Positions 1 through 8,883 of a DNA stretch of 64,000 nucleotides are shown here, piece after piece. The DNA lies in the NCBI GenBank assembly GCA_003151515.1, contig PLXS01000038.1, positions 32,776 through 96,775 on the forward strand. The letters are read 5' to 3'. This stretch comes from Opitutaceae bacterium (GTDB lineage: Bacteria; Verrucomicrobiota; Verrucomicrobiia; Opitutales; Opitutaceae). The notes beneath the pieces are model-generated. The model worked only from the letters and a program-made list of their open reading frames with translations. It was not told the origin of the DNA and searched no databases. The position numbers and the translations under genes were made by a program. Each line of letters opens with the position of its first letter. Within the stretch, counting starts at the first letter, position 1.

Positions 1-1
1 T

Positions 2-1084
2 TTCTCGACAGCGGACGTCGGGTGGGTGGTCGGCCACTCCTACACCATATACGGCCCGCTCATCGCGGGCATGACGACCGTCATATACGAGGGCCTGCCG
101 ACGAGGCCCGACGGGGCCATCTGGTGGAAGATAGCCTCGGAGAGCGGGGCCACGGTCATGTTCTCGTCCCCGACGGCGATACGCGTGCTCAAGAAGGAGG
201 ACCCCGCGCTCATCCACAGACATGACCTCGGCAGGCTGCGCAACCTGTTCCTTGCGGGCGAGCCTCTGGACAAGCCGACCTCCGAGTGGATCCGCGACGC
301 GCTCGGCCACGTGTCGGTCATCGACAACTACTGGCAGACCGAGACGGGCTGGCCGATCCTCACCCTCATGCCCGGGGCGGGCCCCGTGCACGTGCGTCCG
401 GGATCCCCGGGGTTCCCCGCCTTCGGATACCGGGCGGCGATCGTCGACCCGGTCGACGGCGAGCCGGTGGAGCGCGGGCAGAAGGGCGTGCTCGCCATCG
501 GGCTGCCGCTGCCGCCGGGCTGCATGAGCACCGTCTGGAGGAACGACGACGTGTTCTCGAGGCACTACTGCGGGCAGTTCCCGGGAAAGCTGCTCTACTC
601 GACCTTCGACTACGCCGTTCAGGACGAGGACGGCTACTACTACATCCTCGGACGGTCGGACGACGTCATCAACGTGGCCGGCCACCGCCTCGGGACCCGC
701 GAGATCGAGGAGGCCGTATCCTCGCACCCTGCCGTCGCGGAGGCGGCGACCGTCGGGAAATCCGACGAGATCAAGGGGCAGGCCATCGCGTGCTTCGTCG
801 TGCTGAAGCAGCCGGAAAGGTACGCGGGCGCACAGGCGCAGGAGGCGATCAAGCGCGAGATCGAGGAGACGGTGGTCAGGAGCGTCGGGGCGCTTGCGCG
901 ACCGTCGCTCATCGCGATCGTGCCGGCGCTCCCCAAGACCCGCTCCGGCAAGATCGTTCGCCGCGCCATCCTCGCGATCGCCGAGGGGCGGCCCGCCGGC
1001 GACCTGAGCACCATGGAGGACGCCTCGACCCTGGACGGGATCCGCCGTGGGGTCGCGGCCCAGCCCGGCGGCCTTGGGGGCTAG
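2..1084 (+). CDS. prpE: Propionyl-CoA synthetase, C-terminal part (5' end outside window)
   Basis: This is the C-terminal ~360 residues of an acyl-adenylate-forming synthetase that activates propionate (or acetate) to its CoA thioester in the cytoplasm. The frame is already open at the window edge and begins with FSTADVGWVVGHSY, a core block of the PrpE/Acs family. The aromatic/TETG block (NYWQTETGWPI), the hinge region (ILGRSDDVINVAGHR) and the PKTRSGKIVRRAI tail with the Lys usually acetylated in this family are all intact. The end of the protein (GRPAGDLSTMED, then SLDGIRR-like) follows the PrpE pattern more closely than Acs. Family members are about 620-650 residues, so roughly the first 270 lie upstream. 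No terminator is evident after the stop. The choice of propionate over acetate is from family resemblance. Confidence 0.93.
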   Translation, partial: FSTADVGWVVGHSYTIYGPLIAGMTTVIYEGLPTRPDGAIWWKIASESGATVMFSSPTAIRVLKKEDPALIHRHDLGRLRNLFLAGEPLDKPTSEWIRDALGHVSVIDNYWQTETGWPILTLMPGAGPVHVRPGSPGFPAFGYRAAIVDPVDGEPVERGQKGVLAIGLPLPPGCMSTVWRNDDVFSRHYCGQFPGKLLYSTFDYAVQDEDGYYYILGRSDDVINVAGHRLGTREIEEAVSSHPAVAEAATVGKSDEIKGQAIACFVVLKQPERYAGAQAQEAIKREIEETVVRSVGALARPSLIAIVPALPKTRSGKIVRRAILAIAEGRPAGDLSTMEDASTLDGIRRGVAAQPGGLGG

Positions 1085-1177
1085 GTTTTCTCGGGGCAAA
1101 AGAGGAATCCGCCGCGCCTCGCCCTTTGCGCCCGCAGACCGCCCGGGCGAGATTCGGGCGGCCAAGAACCCCCACCC

Positions 1178-2083
1178 ATGCGCCTATCGCCCGTTCTCAT
1201 CGCCCTTGGCGCCGCCTCCATCGCCTGCGCCTCGCAGCCCTCCGGCCGCCTCGAGCGCCACCCCGATTTCCCGTCGGCAGTCGTGCCGCCGCGCGAGGTC
1301 GACGTCTGGCTTCCTCCCGGCTACGACACGAGCCCGGCCGAGCGCTATCCGGTCATCTACATGACCGACGGCCAGAACATCTTCGAGCCGTCCACCTCCT
1401 ACGGGGGCACATCCTGGGAGGTCGACAAGGCCCTGGAGCGGATGATCGCCGCCGGCACGACCCGGGGCGCCATCGTGGTCGGCATCTGGAACACGGGAAT
1501 GGGGCGCATGGCCGAGTACATGCCGAGGAAGGCCGCGCCCACGGATGACATCAAGGACGTCACCGACATCTTTGACCAGCCCTCGCGGCCGATCATCTCG
1601 GACCAGTTCCTCAAGTTCGTCGTGGACGAGCTCAAGCCGCACGTCGACCGCGCCTACCGAACGCTTCCCAGGGCGGACCACACCTTCATGATGGGCTCCA
1701 GCATGGGCGGCCTCATCTCGGCCTACGCGATTGCCGAGTACCCCGGCGTCTTCGGCGGCGCCGCCTGCCTTTCGACGCACTGGCCGGCGGGCGGCGGCTC
1801 GGTGATCGAGTACCTGAAGGGCCACCTGCCCGACCCCGCCACGCACCGGATCTATTTCGACCACGGGACCGGGACCCTCGACTCGCACTACGCGCCTTTC
1901 CAGGCGCGCATGGACGGGGCCATGCGCTCCCGAGGGTACCAGGAGGGGGTCAACTGGGTCACCCGGGTGTTCCCCGGGGCGGAGCACTCGGAGAAGTCCT
2001 GGAGGGCGCGCGTCGAGATCCCCTTGGCGTTTCTTCTGCAGGCTGCTAAGCCGGGCAATTCCGCGCAGAGCCTGGTTCACTGA
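1178..2083 (+). CDS. Secreted alpha/beta-hydrolase, putative esterase (esterase D type)
   Basis: A 301-residue protein with a short N-terminal hydrophobic segment ending near ASIACASQ, so it is exported; a lipoprotein form is possible but the lipobox is poor. The body is a putative esterase of the Fes/esterase-D group. It has DVWLPPGYD near the start, YMTDGQNIF, the nucleophile elbow GSSMGG, and a late AEHSEKSW segment placed for the catalytic His. Such enzymes hydrolyse acyl esters of sugars, siderophores or feruloyl groups; nothing here fixes the substrate. It lies 93 nt after the prpE stop on the same strand with no clear promoter between them. The start is the first Met before the hydrophobic segment. 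Confidence 0.8.
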   Translation: MRLSPVLIALGAASIACASQPSGRLERHPDFPSAVVPPREVDVWLPPGYDTSPAERYPVIYMTDGQNIFEPSTSYGGTSWEVDKALERMIAAGTTRGAIVVGIWNTGMGRMAEYMPRKAAPTDDIKDVTDIFDQPSRPIISDQFLKFVVDELKPHVDRAYRTLPRADHTFMMGSSMGGLISAYAIAEYPGVFGGAACLSTHWPAGGGSVIEYLKGHLPDPATHRIYFDHGTGTLDSHYAPFQARMDGAMRSRGYQEGVNWVTRVFPGAEHSEKSWRARVEIPLAFLLQAAKPGNSAQSLVH

Positions 2084-2201
2084 AGGCGCCTTGGGGGAAG
2101 CCCGGGACCGCAATCGAGCGCGCCCTGGCCTAATGTAGCGGGTTGCCCGGCCCTGCGCGCATGGCCGGCGGCCTCATCCCCTGGGACTGCTTCCGTCCAT
2201 G

Positions 2202-3863
2202 CTAGGGCCTGGATCCGTCTCCATCGCCCGCGAGGTCCATCCGGCAGCTGCTCAGATGCCCGATCTCCTCGGCCAGCCGGGGCGCCGCGGTCGGCGCCTG
2301 GCTCAGCGAGCCTTCCAGGGCGGTCAACTCGTCGCTGGCGCAATCCCAGACCCGCTCGACAAGCGCATCGATCTCGGCGGCCACGCTATCGCGCCAGGCG
2401 GCGGCCAAGCGGAAAAGGTTTTTCTCCGCCTCATAGCGCGACTTGAGAAAGAGCGAATGCTCGATCAGCGGACGCAGCGGCGCAAGCGGCAGTATCGGCG
2501 CAAGCATTTCGAACGCGGCATCGAATGCGAAGCCGACGTCCACGGGGGGTGCTCCCGGCGCACGCGACTCGAGCACGACCTCGCGTGGCGCGAGCTTGAC
2601 GCCGAGCGCCGCCTGCACGTGGCCGGCAAGCCGGCCGTGAAACGCCTCCAGGGTCCGCTCGAGGTGGTCCCGGGTCTTTTCGAGCGGCGCGCAGAACAGT
2701 GCGGACTCCCTGCTGGATATGTCGCTCAGCTCCCGCAGCAGAAATGCCCCCAGCCACTCCCGCCAACGGCGCAGGAACTCGGGCAGCGGCACGCGCCACT
2801 CGGCGAACCGCGAGGCTAGCTCCTCCGCCAGGCGGGCCTCGAGTGCCCGCTGCGCCGGAAGGAGCGCGGCAAGCGAATCGTCGATAGTGCCCCCAATCCA
2901 CTGGCGCGCGAGGTCGCGCATCTCGACGCGCATGATCTTAAGTTGGCGCCGTTCCAAGGCGAGCCGCTGGGCCAGGGCTCTGCGGGCGGATTCGACCTGG
3001 GTCGCCGCAACAAGTGCGATCCGGGCGTGCTCAATGGCCTGGGCCGCAAGCGAATCGAGCTTGTGCCGGAGTATCCTCCTCAAGGTACTCCCGCGCTGGC
3101 GCAGAAGGGGAAGCAGGACGTCCCTTTCAAACTCCACCTTGTATTCAGCGTGCGCCGGCAGCACAGAGTAGAAATGAACGCGCGGCGCCTGTCCGCCCTG
3201 GCGGCCGAGCTGTTCATCGACAAACGCCCGAACCTCGATGCGCTGCGCGTCATCCAACAGGTCGGCCTTGGTCAGGAGCAGCGTGATAGCGGGCGTGTGG
3301 CGCCTCAGCTCGGCAAGCAGCGCAAGGTCGCGCTCGGAGAGCGGCGCGTCGACGCTTACGGTAACGATCGCGGCCCCAACGTTGGGCAGCCATTCGAGCG
3401 CGGCGGCTGTGTTGTGGGCGAAGGCGCTGCCGAGTCCCGGTGTGTCCACGAATTGAAGCGGCGCAAACCTTTCCAGCGACGGCAGTTCGATGTCCACCGC
3501 GGCGACGCGGCGCACGTTGTCGGGATTCTCCTTCTCGCTGACGTAACGGCCGATTTCCTCGAGGCCTATGGCGCGCGAGGCGCCGTCCAGGAATAGCGCC
3601 CTGGCGCGCTCGATGGCCCCGTAGCGCAGCTTCGTGATGACGGCGGTCAGCGGCACGACGCCAATCGGAAGCGCGTCGCGGCCGGCGATGTGATTGAGCA
3701 ACGAGCTCTTGCCCGACTTGAATCGGCCAAGCACCGCAACATCAAGGCTGTCGTCGCCGCGGAGCATCGTGCGGCAAGCGCCAATTTTCGACTGCAGATT
3801 GGGCAGCCCCAGCTCGTCCGCCAGGCGGGCGATTCGGTCCAGGAGGTTGTCGTCGGGCGTCAT
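2202..3863 (-). CDS. Dynamin-like GTPase family protein (last gene of cassette)
   Basis: A 553-residue protein with an N-terminal dynamin-type GTPase domain. The P-loop GRFKSGKSS is at about residues 46-54, the switch II motif DTPG at 140-143 and the TKAD specificity motif at 198-201. About 300 mostly helical, Arg/Leu/Ala-rich residues follow, as expected for the stalk and membrane-binding part of bacterial dynamins. The family remodels or tethers membranes in a GTP-dependent way; the role here is unknown. I chose the ATG whose product begins MTPDDNLLDR, because the longer reading frame runs 35 codons into the gene ahead; this leaves a 17-nt gap. It is the last gene of a five-gene minus-strand cassette that contains a second, divergent dynamin. 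Confidence 0.85.
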   Translation of the reverse strand: MTPDDNLLDRIARLADELGLPNLQSKIGACRTMLRGDDSLDVAVLGRFKSGKSSLLNHIAGRDALPIGVVPLTAVITKLRYGAIERARALFLDGASRAIGLEEIGRYVSEKENPDNVRRVAAVDIELPSLERFAPLQFVDTPGLGSAFAHNTAAALEWLPNVGAAIVTVSVDAPLSERDLALLAELRRHTPAITLLLTKADLLDDAQRIEVRAFVDEQLGRQGGQAPRVHFYSVLPAHAEYKVEFERDVLLPLLRQRGSTLRRILRHKLDSLAAQAIEHARIALVAATQVESARRALAQRLALERRQLKIMRVEMRDLARQWIGGTIDDSLAALLPAQRALEARLAEELASRFAEWRVPLPEFLRRWREWLGAFLLRELSDISSRESALFCAPLEKTRDHLERTLEAFHGRLAGHVQAALGVKLAPREVVLESRAPGAPPVDVGFAFDAAFEMLAPILPLAPLRPLIEHSLFLKSRYEAEKNLFRLAAAWRDSVAAEIDALVERVWDCASDELTALEGSLSQAPTAAPRLAEEIGHLSSCRMDLAGDGDGSRP

Positions 3864-3880
3864 TGCCGCGCGCGGGGGGG

Positions 3881-4813
3881 TCAGCTCGTCTGGCGGCCAC
3901 CCGCCAGCGGGGCGCTCTCCTTTTCGCGGAATGCCCGTCCGACGACTTCCTGAATGGTCGCACGGCACATGGACGGGAACTCAATCAGGAGCCTCTCGGT
4001 CGCGCCAAACGCGCCTATTGAAAGCTCGAGAGCGCCAAGCGGCCCCTCGTTCTGGATGAAGCGGTGGTCGCGCAGCCGCGAACGCGGCAGAAACGTCGCG
4101 ACCTCGCCGTACTTGTTTTCACGCCCCACGTGCAGCAGGCCGTTCGCCCTTTCCTCGGCGATGAGGACCAGCCCGTGTCCGCCGAGCGCAAGCGCCGCCT
4201 CGGGCGCCAATTCATGCTGAAACCAACGGCTCTCGTCCGTGGTGGCAGCAGGCCAGTGGGCAACGGCGCACACCCGATCGCCGGGCAACAGCGCGCTCCG
4301 AGCAGAGCTTCGGAATTTCACCGGCAGCGCGTCCAACGCCGGGGGATCCGCTCCATGGTCAGCTTGCGCGCCGGGCGGAATGCCGATGATCCCGCGAAGC
4401 AGGAGCTGAAACGCCTCCAGATATATCGGCTTCCTGACCGTGTTGAACGCCAGCGTGACGGACCGCGCCCGCGTGCCCTCGGCATATAGGATCCTGAGGG
4501 CGCCCGAGAGCAGGATTTCGGCGAGTTCGAGGCTGATCGTTCCTGAAAAATCGCATCGGGCGACCGCGACGCCGCCGCCCGGGGTGCGCTCGATGCAGGT
4601 CCATCCGGCGCCTGTCACGGCCAGCACGCTTGGGCCGCTCGCGCATCGGGCGGATTCACACCCGGGGGTGTAGACCAGCAGCTGAGCGGCGCTGCCTTGA
4701 AGCGCCCGGCGAAGCGGCGAACGAAACGCCTCCGGCGCGTCAGCAGCCTCCCTCAGCCGGCACGGGGGCTGTTGGAGATCGCTCTCGGCTCGATCGGGCG
4801 GCGGCATGGTCAT
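3881..4813 (-). CDS. Unrecognised 310-residue cytoplasmic protein between ATPase and dynamin genes
   Basis: I do not recognise this protein. It has no signal peptide or membrane segment. Residues ~45-120 (LLVYTPG, then VLAVTGAGWTCIER and VAVARCDFSG) look like short beta strands ending in a helix, and remind me of the PH-like fold of YokE-type proteins; this is only a visual impression. The C-terminal half has alternating strands (RVCAVAHWPA, LALGGHGLVLIAEER). The ATG overlaps the preceding ATPase stop by four bases (ATGA), so translation is probably coupled. Flanked by an ATPase and two dynamin-like GTPases, it may be an adaptor or lipid-binding partner, which is inference. Confidence 0.7.
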   Translation of the reverse strand: MTMPPPDRAESDLQQPPCRLREAADAPEAFRSPLRRALQGSAAQLLVYTPGCESARCASGPSVLAVTGAGWTCIERTPGGGVAVARCDFSGTISLELAEILLSGALRILYAEGTRARSVTLAFNTVRKPIYLEAFQLLLRGIIGIPPGAQADHGADPPALDALPVKFRSSARSALLPGDRVCAVAHWPAATTDESRWFQHELAPEAALALGGHGLVLIAEERANGLLHVGRENKYGEVATFLPRSRLRDHRFIQNEGPLGALELSIGAFGATERLLIEFPSMCRATIQEVVGRAFREKESAPLAGGRQTS

Positions 4814-5511
4814 GGGGCTGTCAGCTGGGCCGTGACGCTCGTGATGCGGGCGTGCACAGAGAGCAGGCGCAATCCCGAGGCCTTCCCCAGGTCATACCTG
4901 CGGACGCGCAGCTCGTCGACGAGTGCCGCAAGGGTGCCGGGATGGCCCGCGGCCAGCCGGTGCAAGCGGGTGGACGAAGCCAGGAGTGCGGAGCGGTTGC
5001 CGGGATAATACGCGGCCGCGAGGAACGCCCTTGTCTCCTGCAGACTGAACGGGGGGACGGTGAGGCGCTCGAAGTGGAACAAAAAGGGCCAGGCGTGTCC
5101 GATGGCGAGCGGCTGGGTGGAAGAGGCGACCAACCACACCGGCTGGCGCGTGAGCATGAACCGCACGAAGTGGGCGACCTTGGGCGGAACTCGCTGCACG
5201 CTCTCAAGCGCCAGCGGCCGGCCCAAGGCGGGCAGTCGAGCGGTAAGCCTGTGGACTCGGGCGGCAAGTCTCAGCCCGTCCGACTCAAGGCCGGCCAACG
5301 GCTCAAGGACGCCGAGCAGGTCGCCAAGACATCGCGATCGGGGCACGACGAGGAAGGGATGGTCCTGCGACAGCTCCCCCAGGAGCCGGCTCTTCCCGAC
5401 GCCCGGCGGTCCGACCAGGAGCACATGGCGCCCGGCGCGGTAGCTGGCTGCAAGGCGGTCCAGCAGGGCCCGCCTGCCGACAAACGGGGGTTCGTGGGTC
5501 TGCGTGCTCAC
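4810..5511 (-). CDS. P-loop ATPase (AAA/STAND-like), cassette gene 3
   Basis: A 233-residue ATPase. It opens with PFVGRRALLDRL, the typical lead-in of AAA_16/ORC-like ATPases, followed by the Walker A motif GPPGVGKS at residues 34-41. The Walker B position is unusual: the strand reads PLALESVQRVP, with one acidic residue instead of DD/DE. VWLVASSTQP looks like sensor 1, and a short helical lid follows (FSLQETRAFLAAAYYPGN). There is no C-terminal sensing or effector domain. Its start overlaps the preceding dynamin stop and its stop overlaps the next gene start, each by four bases, which marks strict operon coupling. It could act as a loader or regulator for the GTPases; no function is established. 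Confidence 0.75.
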   Translation of the reverse strand: MSTQTHEPPFVGRRALLDRLAASYRAGRHVLLVGPPGVGKSRLLGELSQDHPFLVVPRSRCLGDLLGVLEPLAGLESDGLRLAARVHRLTARLPALGRPLALESVQRVPPKVAHFVRFMLTRQPVWLVASSTQPLAIGHAWPFLFHFERLTVPPFSLQETRAFLAAAYYPGNRSALLASSTRLHRLAAGHPGTLAALVDELRVRRYDLGKASGLRLLSVHARITSVTAQLTAP

Positions 5512-7490
5512 CGGGCGGGCTGGGAACCCCAGTTCCTCAGCAATTCAATGTCCCGCGCCGTCTCCGGCGGCATGGGGCCAGCGGGGGCTGCAGCGCAGGC
5601 TCCCGCAGCCTCTTTGAGTCCCGCCTGGGCATCAAAGTGCGACGCGAGATCGTCCAGATAGCGTCGGCTCCAGCCGACGAGGGCGTGGCCGTAGTGGCGC
5701 AAGGCGTCGTCGAGGGCCCTCGAGAACCGCGCCCGGAGGTGCCGGCGAAGCGCGGCCCGCCGGGTCGCCGCGGTCGGCCATCGCCGCCACCCTGCCCGCA
5801 CGCACCCGGCGTCGACGACCGGCGCGGGATCGAACAGGGGGCGCGACCCCGGCTGGGGGAACGCGAACCCGGGGAGCGCGCGCCCCGCCTCCTCCCGCGC
5901 ATCCCTGAGCAGCGATTCGAAGCACTCGGCGTACAGCGCCGCCGATCGACCCAGCTCCCGGGCCAGCGCAGCCCGCAGCTCGTCCCCGGTCTCGAGGACG
6001 GCCAGGGGCGCCGCAGCCGCATCGAGGGCGCTGCCCGGACGGGGAGCCGCCGAGAACGGCAGGTTGGAGGCGCGCCGACGCGCCTCCTCGATGGCGGCCC
6101 GCGCGGCGCCAAGCTGGGCGTGGACTTGCGATGCGGACTGTATGGCGACGCATCCGCCGCCACGGCGCGAGAGCGCGGCGGCGACCGCGTCGCGCAGGGC
6201 GCCGATCTTGCGCCGAAGCGTTGCGGCAGCGAGTTCGCGGTGCCGAGACCGGCGCGGCCCCAGGGCCTCGTCCCACCAGTCTTGCGCAAGCGCGGCGTGG
6301 CCGGCGGCCACGCTGACCAGGGATACGGGGACTTCGCTCCCCAGGGCGCCGGAGAACTGGCTGGCGACGTAGGCGCGCATCTTCTCCCTGTCGGGAGCCA
6401 CCAGCAGGTCGGCCTTGCTGACGACAACCAGCACCTCGGCTCCCCCTTGGGCCAGCGAGCTCGCGACCTCGATGTCCTCCTCGCAAGGAGCGGCCGAGGC
6501 ATCGATGAGAAGCACTCCCGCGTCGCATCGGGGCAGGAAGGCGAGGGTCTGCGCCGCGCCCGCAGTTGCAAGCGACCCGAGGCCGGGCGTGTCGACAAAG
6601 CAAACGTCGCCCTCCAGGCGCCGCGAAGGCAGCTCAAGCAGAATTTCGGCGACGTGCCTGCAGTTGCCGGGGTTGCTCTCCTCGGACGCAAACTCGCCGA
6701 TCGCCGCGGCGTCGATGCGCTCGGGCCTGCCGGTCGCGAACGAGATCGTCGCCGACGCTGCGCCGCCGCCGACTATGCGAATGGGCACCGCGGTCACGGG
6801 GGTGACGCCGGTCGGCAGCACGTCGGTCGCAAGCAGATGGTTCAGCAGTGAGGACTTGCCGCAGCTCACCCGGCCGACAAACGCGACGGTCCACCAGCTC
6901 TTCTCCAGCCGGCCGATGAGATGGCTTAAGGCCGGGCGGAACTCGACGAAATCGTGCGCCGTGACGATGCGTTCAAGTTCGCGCAGAAGCCGCGCCTCAT
7001 CCGTTGTCTGGTCCAATCGGGCGAGCGCTGCGGCGAGGTCGGCGCCGACGCCGACCGCCGCATAGCGTCCAAGCGCGTCCAGGCTGGCGCGGATCTCGGC
7101 CTGAATGGCGGCCATGCGGGAGGCGGTTGCGTCGTCAAGCGCGCCGTAGCCCCTGAGGTATTCCGGGCCGAGTTCCTCGAGCGATACCGCGGCCGCGGTG
7201 AGCGAGCTGCGCATGCTCCGCATGGCGCTGATCTCGGGCGCCCCGATTGGAATCTCGCAAGACTCCAGCGCGGCGCGAATCGTGCGCCGTATGCGGGCAA
7301 CCTGGGCCGCGATGACCTTGCGCTGAATTGGCGTGGCGTCGGGCACCACGGGCGCGAACACGGCATCGGCGCCCGCCTCCGCGGGGGCCACGGCACTCAG
7401 GCCGTCGCCAAGGAGCCGGTCGATATACTTGAGCCCGGCCAGGAGCGCGTTCCGGTGGTAGTCGTTGAGGTTGGGCGCCGTGCTGGACAT
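5508..7490 (-). CDS. Dynamin-like GTPase with long N-terminal helical region
   Basis: A 660-residue bacterial dynamin-like protein. About 195 residues of helical sequence precede the GTPase domain, in which I see the P-loop GRVSCGKSS (206-214), DTPG at 300-303 and SKAD at 358-361. After that comes a helical stalk region with many Ala/Arg/Glu. It differs from the second dynamin of the cassette in length and architecture, so the two form an unequal pair, as in systems where two bacterial dynamins heterodimerise. The reading frame stays open far upstream inside the phosphoesterase gene, but that part is Ser/Pro/Arg-rich shadow sequence. The ATG giving MSSTAPNLND lies 7 nt after the phosphoesterase stop and is the sensible start. 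Confidence 0.85.
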   Translation of the reverse strand: MSSTAPNLNDYHRNALLAGLKYIDRLLGDGLSAVAPAEAGADAVFAPVVPDATPIQRKVIAAQVARIRRTIRAALESCEIPIGAPEISAMRSMRSSLTAAAVSLEELGPEYLRGYGALDDATASRMAAIQAEIRASLDALGRYAAVGVGADLAAALARLDQTTDEARLLRELERIVTAHDFVEFRPALSHLIGRLEKSWWTVAFVGRVSCGKSSLLNHLLATDVLPTGVTPVTAVPIRIVGGGAASATISFATGRPERIDAAAIGEFASEESNPGNCRHVAEILLELPSRRLEGDVCFVDTPGLGSLATAGAAQTLAFLPRCDAGVLLIDASAAPCEEDIEVASSLAQGGAEVLVVVSKADLLVAPDREKMRAYVASQFSGALGSEVPVSLVSVAAGHAALAQDWWDEALGPRRSRHRELAAATLRRKIGALRDAVAAALSRRGGGCVAIQSASQVHAQLGAARAAIEEARRRASNLPFSAAPRPGSALDAAAAPLAVLETGDELRAALARELGRSAALYAECFESLLRDAREEAGRALPGFAFPQPGSRPLFDPAPVVDAGCVRAGWRRWPTAATRRAALRRHLRARFSRALDDALRHYGHALVGWSRRYLDDLASHFDAQAGLKEAAGACAAAPAGPMPPETARDIELLRNWGSQPAR

Positions 7491-7497
7491 GGCGATG

Positions 7498-8223
7498 CTA
7501 GGTGCTTGCCGGCGTGGGATCGCCGCCGGTCGCCAGAATCCGCGCCAGCTTGAGCGCTGCCTCCGGCGGCGCGCACGCGGCGAGATCGGCGGCGGTTGAC
7601 TGGAAGTCATAGTCCACGCGCCGAAGCTCCACCCCCCCCTCGCGCCACAGGGCATAGCAGGAACGCGGATCGCCATGCTTCGGCTGTCCGACGCTGCCGG
7701 GATTGACGATGGTGGTGCGGCCGATCCGGAGGGCGAAGGGCAGGTGCGTATGCCCTGCCAGGAGGAAGTCGGGCCACCCCGCGAGCGCGCATTCGCGCTC
7801 CCATTGCCTGATGTCGTCCGGAGCAACGTACCCGTACAGAGGATCGGACGGGGCCGCATGGCACATAAAGATGACGGCGCCTTCGAACGGCTGCGTGGCG
7901 CGGATCGGCAGGCGCGCGAGGTAGTCCTTTGCGTCGGGGCTGATGCGCCCCTCCGTGTAGCGCTGCATGTCAAAGGCCAGCGCTCGGTAGGCTGCCGAGC
8001 ATCGGGGGCTTTCGCCGCAGCCGAGCGCCCGGTCGTGGTTGCCCTGCACGACCCATCCGGCGGTTGCATTCTCGCGCACCCAATCTATGCAGGCCGTCGG
8101 GTGCGGGCCGTAGTTGACGATGTCACCCAGGCAGGCGACGGCATCCACCCGCGGCTCGGCAGCGATCACGGCCCGCAGCGCGGGCCAGTTGGCGTGAATG
8201 TCCGAGAGGATAAGTAAGCTCAT
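7498..8223 (-). CDS. Calcineurin-like metallophosphoesterase (YfcE/MJ0936 type), first gene of cassette
   Basis: A 241-residue metal-dependent phosphoesterase with every signature motif: LILSDIHAN (DxH, residues 7-9), CLGDIVNYGP (GD), VVQGNHDRAL (GNHD), a single MCHAAPSD His and LLAGHTHLPF (GHTH). These ligate a binuclear metal centre. Members of this subgroup cleave phosphodiesters or phosphomonoesters, and some act on nucleotide second messengers. It has no signal peptide. As the first gene of the minus-strand cassette it sits 7 nt ahead of the dynamin gene, so it is co-transcribed with it. Its substrate cannot be read from the sequence. Confidence 0.88.
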   Translation of the reverse strand: MSLLILSDIHANWPALRAVIAAEPRVDAVACLGDIVNYGPHPTACIDWVRENATAGWVVQGNHDRALGCGESPRCSAAYRALAFDMQRYTEGRISPDAKDYLARLPIRATQPFEGAVIFMCHAAPSDPLYGYVAPDDIRQWERECALAGWPDFLLAGHTHLPFALRIGRTTIVNPGSVGQPKHGDPRSCYALWREGGVELRRVDYDFQSTAADLAACAPPEAALKLARILATGGDPTPAST

Positions 8224-8416
8224 GACTCGCTACCGATTCAGTGAAGCACTGCTTGGTAGGAGTCATCATCCCGGAGGCGTTTTCCCGCATTAGCGGTGGG
8301 CAAACTCCATTGCCGCTGCGTAAATCTAGCCGGTAATCGTTGAGTGTAAAGTTCGGGGTGGCAGAATTGTGCTGTCGAGTGGAGGACTTGCTCGAGGCCG
8401 AGGGCGCTATGAGCCG

Positions 8417-8863
8417 TTAGGCCTGCTTGGCCGGGATTCCCGACTTCACAACTAGGACGCTGCAATGGGCATGATCCGCGATCCGGTCGGCGGTATCGCC
8501 GAGCAGCCTGCCCCACAGGGCAGAATGGTCGCTGTGGCCTACGACAATGAGGTCATAGTTGCCTTCGGCGGCGAACTTGATGATCGCCTTGGCCGGATGG
8601 CCGCGGGCGACCTCGCAGCGTATGGATTGGCCTAGTTGCTTGGCAATCTCGGCTACCTCCTTCTGGCGCTCGGCAAAATACTCATCAGCCGCCTCGGACT
8701 CCTCCTCATACTCCCCAGGCAGGTCCGAATGCCGCGGAAGCGGCTCGCGAACCCAGAGCGCGGTAACATGCCCTTCGAATCTGTCAGCCAGCTCGGCGCC
8801 GGCGGAGAGAGCGGCCTTGCCGCCCTTTGAACCATCGTAACCTACGAGGATTTGCTTGTACAT
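8417..8863 (-). CDS. Universal stress protein, UspA family
   Basis: A single-domain Usp of 148 residues. It starts MYKQILVGYDGSKGG, with the Asp that contacts the nucleotide, and ends with the expected CSVLVVKSG strand. The ATP-binding loop is imperfect: where ATP-binding members carry GxxG then 9 residues then G(S/T), this one has GHSDHS then LLGDT, so the second Gly and the Ser are replaced. ATP binding is therefore uncertain. It is 20 nt downstream of the antiporter gene on the same strand, a usual arrangement in which a Usp regulates or accompanies a CPA-type antiporter. Confidence 0.88.
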   Translation of the reverse strand: MYKQILVGYDGSKGGKAALSAGAELADRFEGHVTALWVREPLPRHSDLPGEYEEESEAADEYFAERQKEVAEIAKQLGQSIRCEVARGHPAKAIIKFAAEGNYDLIVVGHSDHSALWGRLLGDTADRIADHAHCSVLVVKSGIPAKQA

Positions 8864-8883
8864 TGGGCTCCTGATGTTTCCGG

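Noticed and set aside
7491..8069. 193-codon extension of the first dynamin gene
   Set aside because: It lies within the phosphoesterase gene and is Ser/Arg/Pro-rich; the ATG at 7490 fits the operon spacing.
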